Assembly: GCA_903864555.1 (NCBI GenBank)
Contig: CAIPGJ010000900.1
Span: 1-15,123 of the forward strand
Length of the DNA: 15,123 nucleotides
Source: an uncultured Pseudomonadota bacterium
GTDB taxonomy: Bacteria; Pseudomonadota; Gammaproteobacteria; Burkholderiales; SG8-39
Direction of reading: 5' to 3'
Numbering within the stretch: position 1 is the first letter of the stretch; the number at the start of each line of letters is the position of its first letter. Positions 7,508 through 13,460 of the stretch are shown piece after piece. The notes below the pieces were generated by a model. The model was not told where the DNA came from. It saw nothing but the letters and a program-made list of their open reading frames with translations, and searched no databases. A program made the position numbers and the translations under genes.

Positions 7508-7519
7508 ATCACCTCCTTT
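7508..7519 (-). promoter_or_regulatory. Extended perfect Shine-Dalgarno (12 nt) of the small ORF
   Basis: On the minus strand this reads AAAGGAGGTGAT, complementary over 12 nt to the conserved 3' end of bacterial 16S rRNA (AUCACCUCCUUU). Most genes in this window have 4-7 nt matches. The match supports strong ribosome recruitment. Confidence 0.7.
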
Positions 7520-7536
7520 CAAAGTTGTCAGATTTC

Positions 7537-7563
7537 AGTATAGCAACAGGCGGGGGCTGTCGC
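7537..7563 (-). promoter_or_regulatory. Extended -10 promoter of the small ORF
   Basis: On the minus strand, TGCTATACT (7545-7537) carries the TGn extension and a 5/6 -10 hexamer TATACT. GCGACA at 7563-7558 is a 4/6 -35 with a short 15-nt spacer. Transcription would start near 7530, about 25 nt before the GTG. Confidence 0.55.
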
Positions 7564-7583
7564 GGGTATTCGCAACGCCCCGG

Positions 7584-7612
7584 TCGACTGCAGCATGGAA
7601 TATTGCTATGTT
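7584..7612 (+). promoter_or_regulatory. Probable promoter of the SDR gene
   Basis: TCGACT (7584-7589) and TATGTT (7607-7612) are separated by 17 nt, and the -10 is preceded by TGC as in extended -10 promoters. The predicted 5' leader is about 20 nt. It is back-to-back with the promoter of the small minus-strand ORF. Confidence 0.45.
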
Positions 7613-7639
7613 CCGCCTGCTCAAACACAGGAGGGACGC

Positions 7640-8392
7640 ATGGAACTCGGAATCTCAGGCAAGACCGCGCTGGTCACAGGCGCCAGCACGGGCATCGGAC
7701 GCGGCATTGCCCTCAAGCTGGCAGGTGAAGGTGTGCGCCTGGCGGTGATGGCGCGCCGGCGCAATCTGCTGGAAGAACTGGCCGTGGAAATTGAAGCCAA
7801 GGGCCATGCCAAGCCGGTCATCATCGAATGCAATGCGCTGGACGAGGATGCCGCCGACCGCATCGCCAGGGAGGCGCTGGCGGGACTGGGCAGCGTGGAC
7901 ATCCTGGTCAACAATGCCGGCGGCAGCCGCGCTTTCACCCTGAAGAATACCGATGCCGACTGGACCGAGGCGATGACGCTGAATTTCACGCGCCCGCGCC
8001 AGCTGACCCACAGGCTCATCGACCAGATGATCGAGCGCAAGTGGGGCCGCATCATCAACATCACCGGCAAGAGCGAGCCGGAAGGACTGAACGGGGCCTT
8101 TTCTGCCAAAGCGGGCATGCATGCCTGGTCCAAGGGATTGTCGCGGGAGATTGGCAAGCACGGCATCACCACCAACTGCATTCCGCCCGGGCGCATCATG
8201 AGCGAACAGATCCTGCGCAATTACACGCCAGAATTCCGTCAATGGCAGTCCGAGCACGAAATTCCCGTGGGGGAGTATGGCCAGCCTGAGGATATCGCCA
8301 GCCTGGTGGCCTTCCTGGCTTCGCCGCTGGCGCGCTATATCACCGGCACGGTCATCCCCGTTGATGGCGGACTGAGGCGCTACTCGTTCTAG
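7640..8392 (+). CDS. SDR-family protein with atypical active site
   Basis: A 250-residue classical-length short-chain dehydrogenase/reductase. The cofactor loop TGASTGIG (13-20), NNAG (91-94) and Asn115 in TLNFTRP are conserved, as is the C-terminal ITGTVIPVDGG (235-244). ARR at 38-40 after strand 2 would suit NADP(H). The Ser-Tyr-x3-Lys site is not conserved: NITG (140-143) stands where NISS is usual, and the YxxxK segment reads NGAFSAKAG, leaving Lys157 but Ala at the Tyr position (Phe154 one residue on). It may use other residues or a different reaction. Start at 7640 is fixed by AGGAGG 7 nt upstream; an in-frame ATG at 7595 overlaps the promoter. Its own terminator follows, so it is monocistronic. 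Substrate unknown. Confidence 0.9.
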   Translation: MELGISGKTALVTGASTGIGRGIALKLAGEGVRLAVMARRRNLLEELAVEIEAKGHAKPVIIECNALDEDAADRIAREALAGLGSVDILVNNAGGSRAFTLKNTDADWTEAMTLNFTRPRQLTHRLIDQMIERKWGRIINITGKSEPEGLNGAFSAKAGMHAWSKGLSREIGKHGITTNCIPPGRIMSEQILRNYTPEFRQWQSEHEIPVGEYGQPEDIASLVAFLASPLARYITGTVIPVDGGLRRYSF

Positions 8393-8408
8393 CGCACCTG
8401 CGAAGGTC

Positions 8409-8449
8409 AGGCGGCCGTCATCCCCCGGTGATGGCTGCCTCGCGTTTTT
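8409..8449 (+). terminator. Intrinsic terminator of the SDR gene
   Basis: Arms 8409-8422 and 8427-8440 form a 14-bp stem with a CCCC loop, including three G-U wobbles, followed after 4 nt by TTTTT (8445-8449). It begins 17 nt after the SDR stop and separates that gene from the MFS operon downstream. Confidence 0.7.
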
Positions 8450-8612
8450 GACTGGTCAGCTCCGCTGCGGCCAGGCAGTCGGCAAACTCCCGTTTGACGA
8501 ATTGCTCTCGCACGTCCAGCAAGGCGTGCCAGGCTTGGGCGATCCTCGCCAGGGCCTCGAACAGCCGATGCGCTCCCACGAGCCGGAAGCGGTCCTCCAG
8601 CAGCGCGTTCAA
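8418..8612 (-). CDS. Doubtful 64-codon ORF, possible gene remnant
   Basis: This is the only protein-like reading in the 334-bp gap between SDR and MFS. It would start at TTG (8612) and encode 64 residues that look helical and composition-normal (for example FEALARIAQAWHALLDVREQ), with GC-rich third codon positions. Against it: no ribosome binding site, a stop four codons before the TTG, and an end that lies within the SDR terminator stem. I do not recognise a family. It may be a decayed fragment of a longer gene or chance. The rest of the gap holds an AT-rich stretch at 8656-8690, including TAAAAT at 8660-8665, which may be part of the MFS promoter. Confidence 0.22.
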   Translation of the reverse strand: MNALLEDRFRLVGAHRLFEALARIAQAWHALLDVREQFVKREFADCLAAAELTSQKREAAITGG

Positions 8613-8726
8613 TATGGCCTATAGGCAGGTCGTGGGAAAGGCGGGCCAGCCTGATGAAATAAAATAGGCTCCCGTTTCCAAAGACAAAAATATCGACGCA
8701 GGCCTGACTGCGCGCTCCCGCATCCC

Positions 8727-9899
8727 ATGAGACCGATCCATCACCTGGTGCTGTTTGCCTTGCTCAGCCACGCCACCTTGTCTGCAGCCAGGGTGGCGGT
8801 GACCCTGTATGCAGTAAGCCTGGATTCGGCAGCCGTGGTGGTCGGGGTGCTGATCGGGCTGTTCGGTGCGCCGGCCGTGCTGGCCTCGGTGCCGATGGGC
8901 AAGATGGTGGACCGTCGCCCGGCGCGGCTTCCCATGCTGGCCTGCATTTTCCTCAGCGCGGTGGGCTCGCTGCTGCCGTTCATGTGGGAAGGACTGGCCC
9001 CCCTGTTCATCACCAGCCTGTTCGTCGGCGGTGCGTATTTCACGCTCTACATCATCAATTCGAACCTGGCCGGCCGCTATGGCGGACCGGAGCATCGTGC
9101 CGGCAACTTTGCGCTGATGCACATGGGTCTTTCCGTGGCCAATGGCATCGGCCCGCTCATCGCCGGTTTTGGCATCGATCACCTGGGCCATGCGCACACC
9201 TTCCTGGTCATTGCCGTGCTGCCGCTTCTGGCACTGGCGCTGGTGCTGCTGGGCAAACTGCCACTGCTGGATGAGGTGCCGGCGCGACGCGAAGATGCGA
9301 AAGCGGTGGGCAGTTTTGTCGAATTGCTGCGTGACCCGGCGATACAGCCGGTCTATGTGATCACCGTGCTGTTCACGCTGGTGTGGGACACCTTCATGGT
9401 GCTGGCCCCCATCTATGGCGCCGCACTGGACCTGTCGGCGTCCCGCATCGGCATCATCATCAGCACCTTCGCCTTTGCCTCGTTCGCAGTCCGGGTCTTC
9501 ACCACGCCACTGACGCGCCTGTTCAGCAACTGGCAGTTGCTGCTGCTGTCCCTGGGCGTGGCCGCCGCCTGCTGTCTGGGCTTTGGCATGAGCAGCAACT
9601 TCGCCGTCCTGCTCCTGCTGGCCTTTGGCATCGGCTTTGGCCAGGGCCTGGGGGGGCCGATCGGCAATGCCGCGCTGTTCGATGTGGCGCCGCCGCATCG
9701 CTCGGGCGAGGCACTGGGTGTGCGCACCGCAATCATGATGAGTTGCCAGACAGTGTTGCCCTTGCTGGCAGGCGCCGCGAGCTCACTGGTGGGCGTGGCG
9801 CCGCTGTTCTGGTGTTCCGGCATTGCGAGTTTTGCCGGCGCATGGTTTTATCGCGGGCTGTGGCGGTCACGCCCGCCCCTTAAGCCCAAGGCACCCTAA
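8727..9899 (+). CDS. MFS transporter (2), uptake or export of the operon's substrate
   Basis: A 390-residue inner-membrane protein with about 12 hydrophobic segments. The first cytoplasmic loop has GKMVDRRPARLPM, an MFS motif A equivalent; the second half begins around PAIQPVYVITVLFTLVW after a cytoplasmic loop near residues 185-205. GFGQGLGGPIGNAALFDVAPPHRSGEALGVRTA near the end is typical of the second domain of sugar/drug-type MFS proteins. It is the first gene of a plus-strand operon and is followed after 26 nt by an Ldh-family oxidoreductase, so it probably moves the substrate of that pathway. No good Shine-Dalgarno precedes the ATG; the start rests on the N-terminal hydrophobic segment and on the lack of an upstream alternative. 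Confidence 0.87.
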   Translation: MRPIHHLVLFALLSHATLSAARVAVTLYAVSLDSAAVVVGVLIGLFGAPAVLASVPMGKMVDRRPARLPMLACIFLSAVGSLLPFMWEGLAPLFITSLFVGGAYFTLYIINSNLAGRYGGPEHRAGNFALMHMGLSVANGIGPLIAGFGIDHLGHAHTFLVIAVLPLLALALVLLGKLPLLDEVPARREDAKAVGSFVELLRDPAIQPVYVITVLFTLVWDTFMVLAPIYGAALDLSASRIGIIISTFAFASFAVRVFTTPLTRLFSNWQLLLLSLGVAAACCLGFGMSSNFAVLLLLAFGIGFGQGLGGPIGNAALFDVAPPHRSGEALGVRTAIMMSCQTVLPLLAGAASSLVGVAPLFWCSGIASFAGAWFYRGLWRSRPPLKPKAP

Positions 9900-9925
9900 C
9901 CCTAGGTCTGATCAGGAGATTCAAA

Positions 9926-10954
9926 ATGAGGCACCAACCCGTAGACGCAGTCCGCATGAGCATCAGCGAGGCGACAGATTTGGGCGAGCGTGCCCTCAAG
10001 GCCATAGGTTATGAACCGGAGCAGGCGCAGGCCATCACGGCCCATCTGGTCGATGCGGCCGCCTGCGGCTACACCTTTGCCGGCCTGCCACGCATCCTCG
10101 AGATTGCCGAGGACAAGCGCCTCAGCCAGCCGCGCCATCCGATGAAGGTGATGCACGAGACCCCAGTGTCGGCACTGGTCGATGGTGGCAACAACATCGG
10201 TTACTACGTGGTCTACAAAGGCACGCAGATGGCCATCGAGAAGGCGAAGCAGAACGGCATCGCGCTCATCGGCATGTACGACAGCGGGTTGTCCGGACGC
10301 AACGCCTATTACGTCGAGATGATCGCCCGCGCAGGTCTGGTCGGCATGCTCTTCTCCAGTGCCTGGCCGGTGGTGGCGCCCGAAGGCGGCAAGCGCCCGA
10401 TGCTGGGGACCAATCCGCTGGCGGCGGCCTTTCCCACCGGCCAGGAACACCCCATGGTGATCGACCTGGGCACGGCGGCGGTGATGCGCGGGGAAATGGC
10501 CCTGCGCGCTCGCCTGGGCGAACCACTTCCGGAGGGCGTGGCCATCGATGCCGATGGCAAGCCGACCCTGGACCCGAATGCCGCACTCAAGGGCAGCCTG
10601 CTGACCTTCGGCGGGCGCGACAAACACAAGGGCTATGCCTTGTCGCTGATGATCCAGACCCTGGGTGCGGTGGCCGGCGCTGCCATCCCGCACGGCCGGG
10701 CACGCGACTACGGGCACTTGTTCATTGCCTTTCGTCCGGATCTGCTGATGCCCATCGAGCAGATGAAGGCCCATGTCGACCAGTTGATCGCCGAGATCAA
10801 GGCCACGCCGACACAGGACGGCGTCGATGCCGTGCGCATCCCCTCAGAGCGCAGCTTCCGGGTGCGCGACGAGGCCAGGCGCGACGGCCTGCTGATCGAT
10901 CGCAAGGTGGCCGATGCCCTCAAGGTCATGGTCGCGGGTGGCAAAGTCCACTAA
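9926..10954 (+). CDS. Ldh/MDH2-family oxidoreductase, divergent active site
   Basis: A 342-residue member of the Ldh family (malate/L-lactate/sulfolactate/ureidoglycolate dehydrogenases, NAD(P)-dependent, distinct from Rossmann LDH). Landmarks: GGNNIGYYVV (88-97), VAPEGGKRPMLGTNPLAAAFPTG (150-172), then MVIDLGTAAVMRGEM and GGRDKHKGYALSLMIQTL. Two catalytic motifs are changed. The usual G-x-x-S-H-G-x-x-R reads GYTFAGLPR (48-56), with Phe51-Ala52 for Ser-His but Arg56 kept; the usual NSxHFG reads DSGLSG (119-124), with Leu122 for His. The cofactor region looks intact. It may act on an unusual substrate or by another mechanism. AGGAG 8 nt upstream supports the ATG at 9926; an internal ATG at 9956 has a weaker site. 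Confidence 0.88.
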   Translation: MRHQPVDAVRMSISEATDLGERALKAIGYEPEQAQAITAHLVDAAACGYTFAGLPRILEIAEDKRLSQPRHPMKVMHETPVSALVDGGNNIGYYVVYKGTQMAIEKAKQNGIALIGMYDSGLSGRNAYYVEMIARAGLVGMLFSSAWPVVAPEGGKRPMLGTNPLAAAFPTGQEHPMVIDLGTAAVMRGEMALRARLGEPLPEGVAIDADGKPTLDPNAALKGSLLTFGGRDKHKGYALSLMIQTLGAVAGAAIPHGRARDYGHLFIAFRPDLLMPIEQMKAHVDQLIAEIKATPTQDGVDAVRIPSERSFRVRDEARRDGLLIDRKVADALKVMVAGGKVH

Positions 10955-11022
10955 CATCGGCACAGAAGCAGGGCGTCGCCGCGCTGCCGCCAACAACCAG
11001 TTGCCAAGGAGGAATTCCCCGC

Positions 11023-11622
11023 ATGCAAGCGTTTGCCGCCATTCTGCTGAAAAGCCCGGCTTGTCCCGCCACGCTGTCATCGGGGGCGCTGACAGCGCTG
11101 GGTGCCGAATTCGGCGCTTTGCGCGCCAGGCCCTATGAAGCCCTGGATGGCAGTGAGGCCTACATCTATCTCGACCTGCCAGCGCAGTCCCGCACTGCCG
11201 CCCAGTTCACCGAGGCGGTGAATGAGGCTGCCGGCCGGCATCTCGCGGGTACCGGAATCACCGCCTGGGCACTGACCGGCATCTGCGACATTGCCGGCGC
11301 CAATGAAGGGCAGGCCGCTCCCTTCTTCTACACCGTCGAGATCACTTCGAAGCGAGAAAACATGCCGGCCGTGTCCGGGTGGTATGACCAGGAGCACATG
11401 CCCGGTCTGGCTGCGGTGCCAGGTTGCGCACATGCGCGGCGCTTCCTCACAGAGGGCCCCGAGCAGACCTCCTGCGCTTGCTATGAGATCACCAATTCGG
11501 GCATACGCGAGACAGACGCCTGGAATGCGGTGCGCGGCACGCCCTGGAGCCTGCAGGTGCGCCCGCATTTCCTCAATCTGAAGCGCAACATGTTTCACGC
11601 CCGGCCGGTGATCCGGCTGTGA
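11023..11622 (+). CDS. Dimeric alpha/beta-barrel protein (DUF4286/EthD-like)
   Basis: A 199-residue soluble protein that appears to contain two ferredoxin-like repeats. The second half is clearest: FFYTVEITSKRENMPAVSGWYDQEHMPGLAAVPGCAHARRF (about 103-143), with the W-Y-D-x-E-H-x-P-x-L pattern and a following P-G-x-x-x-A-R-R, typical of the DUF4286/EthD group of dimeric alpha/beta barrels. These are often found with catabolic genes and may act as lyases, isomerases or monooxygenase-like helpers, but many are uncharacterised. AAGGAGG lies 10 nt upstream of the ATG. It sits 68 nt after the Ldh-family gene and 68 nt before Bug gene 2, so it shares their operon and presumably their substrate. Confidence 0.78.
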   Translation: MQAFAAILLKSPACPATLSSGALTALGAEFGALRARPYEALDGSEAYIYLDLPAQSRTAAQFTEAVNEAAGRHLAGTGITAWALTGICDIAGANEGQAAPFFYTVEITSKRENMPAVSGWYDQEHMPGLAAVPGCAHARRFLTEGPEQTSCACYEITNSGIRETDAWNAVRGTPWSLQVRPHFLNLKRNMFHARPVIRL

Positions 11623-11690
11623 CCGGATTACGCACCTGGCCATTCGCCGGCCCCCACACGAACACGAGAACGACAAGAAGGAGGCAGGAA

Positions 11691-12686
11691 ATGAGGCATC
11701 GGTCTGCACAATTGATACGCGCTACCACCGGACTGGTTTCCGGTGCCCTGATGCTCGCCGCGCTTGCTCCGGTGCAGGCACAGAACTATCCGGTTCGCAC
11801 CGTGAGGATCATCGTGCCCTTTGCTCCCGGCGGTGCGGCGGATGCGATCGCGCGGCCCTTGTCGCAGTCCCTGGGCGAGTCGCTGGGCCAGTCGGTGGTC
11901 GTGGAGAATCGCGCCGGCGCCAATACCATCGTCGCGGCAGAGTTTGTCGCCCGTTCGGCTCCGGACGGCCACATCCTGTTCCTGGCCAGCAGCTCCACTC
12001 TGGCGCTCAATACGGCTGGGTACAAGAAGCTGCCCTACGATGCCATGAAGGACTTCGTCCACACCGCCAAGGTGGTGTCCAACTACCACCTCATCGTCGC
12101 ACGCAAGGGTTTTGCCCCGAACACCATGGCCGAGACGGTGGCGCTGGCCAGGAAGAAGTCCGATGGCGTGAGCTATGCCTCCACCGGCATCGGATCACCG
12201 ACGCATTTCGCCGGCCTGCTCATCGAGTCGATGGCCGGGGTGAAGATGCTGCACGTGCCCTACAAAGGCATCGCGCTGGTGGTCAATGACCTGCTGGGCG
12301 AACAGGTCGACATCTCGGCCTCGGCACCCTCGGCCGTCATACCCCACATCAAGGCCGGCAAGCTGAAGGCGCTGGCCTCGACCTCGCCCAAACGCCTGCC
12401 GGCCTATCCGGACGTGGCGAGCATGTGGGAGATGGGCTACACCGGCTTCACCACCGGGGCCTGGTATGTGCTGTCGATACGCGCGGGTACGCCTGCGGCC
12501 ATCGTCAACCGCCTGAACAAGGACACCAACGCCGCCTTGCAGCAACCGGCGACACGCAAGCTTCTCGAGGCCGAGGCCTTCAGCGTTGATGGGGATCTGA
12601 CGCCCGCTGAAACCACCAAATTTGTCGCCGACGAAATACAGAAGTGGAGCAAGATCGTGCGCGACGCCAATATCCAGTTTGACTGA
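11691..12686 (+). CDS. Bug/TctC-family periplasmic solute-binding protein (2)
   Basis: A 331-residue exported protein. Residues 1-30 form a signal peptide ending in PVQA, followed by the canonical mature Bug start QNYPVRTVRIIVPFAPGG and ADAIARPLSQSLGESLGQ. VVENRAGANTIVAAEFVARS, PDGHILF, HVPYKGIALVVNDLLGEQVD and GKLKALASTSPKRL are further family landmarks. It binds a small solute, commonly a carboxylate, in the periplasm. It closes the MFS/Ldh/barrel operon, where two transport functions (MFS and Bug) accompany the oxidoreductase. The start is fixed by AAGGAGG 7 nt upstream and by the signal peptide; the frame is open to 11619 but that extension overlaps the previous gene. No TctA/TctB gene follows. 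Confidence 0.93.
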   Translation: MRHRSAQLIRATTGLVSGALMLAALAPVQAQNYPVRTVRIIVPFAPGGAADAIARPLSQSLGESLGQSVVVENRAGANTIVAAEFVARSAPDGHILFLASSSTLALNTAGYKKLPYDAMKDFVHTAKVVSNYHLIVARKGFAPNTMAETVALARKKSDGVSYASTGIGSPTHFAGLLIESMAGVKMLHVPYKGIALVVNDLLGEQVDISASAPSAVIPHIKAGKLKALASTSPKRLPAYPDVASMWEMGYTGFTTGAWYVLSIRAGTPAAIVNRLNKDTNAALQQPATRKLLEAEAFSVDGDLTPAETTKFVADEIQKWSKIVRDANIQFD

Positions 12687-12793
12687 GACCGGCATGGTGC
12701 GTCGGCCCAGCGAGGGCGCTTGAAATCCGGAGCGCTTGGCGCTGGTTCTGGCTCGCGATATCTAATTCGACCTGGGCGGCGGCGGGTTTTTCG

Positions 12794-12831
12794 GGTGTTG
12801 CATGGCCAGCAAGCGCAGGTCGTGCAACACC
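12794..12831. repeat. Inverted repeat downstream of Bug 2 and the small membrane protein
   Basis: GGTGTTGCA (12794-12802) and TGCAACACC (12823-12831) are perfect 9-bp arms with a 20-nt loop. The repeat lies between the convergent ends of Bug gene 2 and the small membrane protein gene. Neither strand shows a U-tract after the stem, so a terminator role is uncertain. Nothing else recognisable lies in 12687-12846. Confidence 0.4.
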
Positions 12832-12846
12832 ACCCGGAGCGCAGAC

Positions 12847-13023
12847 TCAGGGTTTCTTGCGGTTTTCACGCATGATTTGCCAGACGAACCACGCGATGAA
12901 CAGGACCACTGCACTCACGAAAATAATGACCCCCCATGGTTCGGACGGGGGAGGTGGGCCCTGGGCGGCCAGTGCCCCCAGGGAGTGCATCGAGAGGATG
13001 GCAGCGATCAGGCGTACTGGCAT
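12847..13023 (-). CDS. Small membrane protein (58 residues), divergent from the two-component system
   Basis: A 58-residue protein. Residues 1-20 look like a cleavable or anchoring signal (MPVRLIAAILSMHSLGALAA), then QGPPPPSEPW (21-30), a single membrane helix GVIIFVSAVVLFIAWFVWQI (31-50), and a basic cytoplasmic tail MRENRKKP. The predicted topology places the Pro-rich linker outside and the tail inside. AAAGGAGA lies 6 nt before the ATG, a good ribosome binding site. A TTAA-type PmrA/QseB box lies 70 nt upstream, so I infer control by the adjacent response regulator. I do not recognise a named family; small membrane proteins near such systems sometimes modulate the kinase or an envelope enzyme (PmrR of Salmonella is an example), but that is analogy only. 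Confidence 0.75.
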   Translation of the reverse strand: MPVRLIAAILSMHSLGALAAQGPPPPSEPWGVIIFVSAVVLFIAWFVWQIMRENRKKP

Positions 13024-13092
13024 GGAGAGTCTCCTTTGGTTTTGTGGTGGGCAGGCGGAGTGGATCCGCCGGCGCCATTGTTATCAGGGAGA

Positions 13093-13109
13093 ATTAATTG
13101 GAACTTAAG
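13093..13109. promoter_or_regulatory. PmrA/QseB-type box upstream of the small membrane protein gene
   Basis: ATTAAT-TGGAA-CTTAAG: two TTAA-centred hexamers 11 bp apart, the known arrangement (C/T)TTAA(G/T)-N5-(C/T)TTAA(G/T). The second hexamer is perfect and the first differs at its first base. On the minus strand GATAAC, a 4/6 -10, lies 7 nt beyond the box in the direction of the gene. Confidence 0.65.
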
Positions 13110-13396
13110 AACGCGCTGAAAACGCCTTTTTTTACATGAGTCTGTGCAGGGATTCCCCTAGTCCAGCATGAGGGCAAGAAGATCGACAAAACAGGAATCC
13201 TGTCGATGACGGGTTGCTTTGACAGGGGTAAGCGGGCGCGGCCAGGATGATTTCCTGGCCGATATGGCGGAGGTTGGTATGGCCGAACGGCTGATCAAGG
13301 CCCAGAGGCCGCACAACCGGCGCCAGTGCCGAGCAGGCGTTCGATAGATCCAGAGCCGCTGCTGGTCGTGCGCCGGTGCGCCGGTCCATGCAGGTT
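13110..13396. other. Intergenic region between the two boxes with inverted repeats
   Basis: No convincing ORF. It contains ACAGGAATCCTGT (13191-13203), a near-palindrome that overlaps a longer pairing of ATCGACA (13182-13188) with TGTCGAT (13201-13207). GGCCAGGA/TCCTGGCC (13240-13247 and 13253-13260) is a perfect 8-bp stem with a 5-nt loop. A tandem 8-bp repeat GTGCGCCG lies at 13368-13383. A T7 run (about 13127-13133) has only a 3-bp stem before it. A 22-codon plus-strand ORF at about 13279 has a GGAGG but no other support. Confidence 0.35.
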
Positions 13397-13413
13397 ATTA
13401 AGTGGGGATTAAG
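13397..13413. promoter_or_regulatory. PmrA/QseB-type box upstream of the response regulator gene
   Basis: ATTAAG-TGGGG-ATTAAG is an exact direct repeat of a TTAA hexamer with 11-bp spacing. It is followed after 10 nt by TACGAT (13424-13429), a 4/6 -10, which would start transcription near 13436 and leave about 25 nt before the ATG at 13461. This suggests autoregulation. Confidence 0.7.
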
Positions 13414-13460
13414 CTGCCATGGCTACGATCAGGGAACGAGTTACTCCAACCGGACATCCG

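Noticed and set aside
8619..9698. Long minus-strand ORF opposite MFS gene 2
   Set aside because: Shadow of a clear membrane transporter gene; Gln/His/Arg-rich and without family landmarks.
9880..9890. CTTAAG hexamer near the end of MFS gene 2 as a regulator half-site
   Set aside because: There is no second TTAA hexamer at 11-bp spacing and it lies inside coding sequence.
13110..13133. T7 run after a GCG...CGC element as a terminator
   Set aside because: The stem is only 3 bp and no plus-strand gene ends nearby; the Bug gene ends more than 400 nt upstream.
13218..13347. Plus-strand reading with a protein-like stretch (DDFLADMAEVGMAERLIK)
   Set aside because: It has only a TTG or internal ATG start, is under 45 codons, and covers a hairpin; one weak GGAGG is not enough to call a gene.
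13132..13389. 85-codon minus-strand ORF in the two-component intergenic region
   Set aside because: No ribosome binding site, atypical composition, and it overlaps inverted repeats and lies close to the regulator box.
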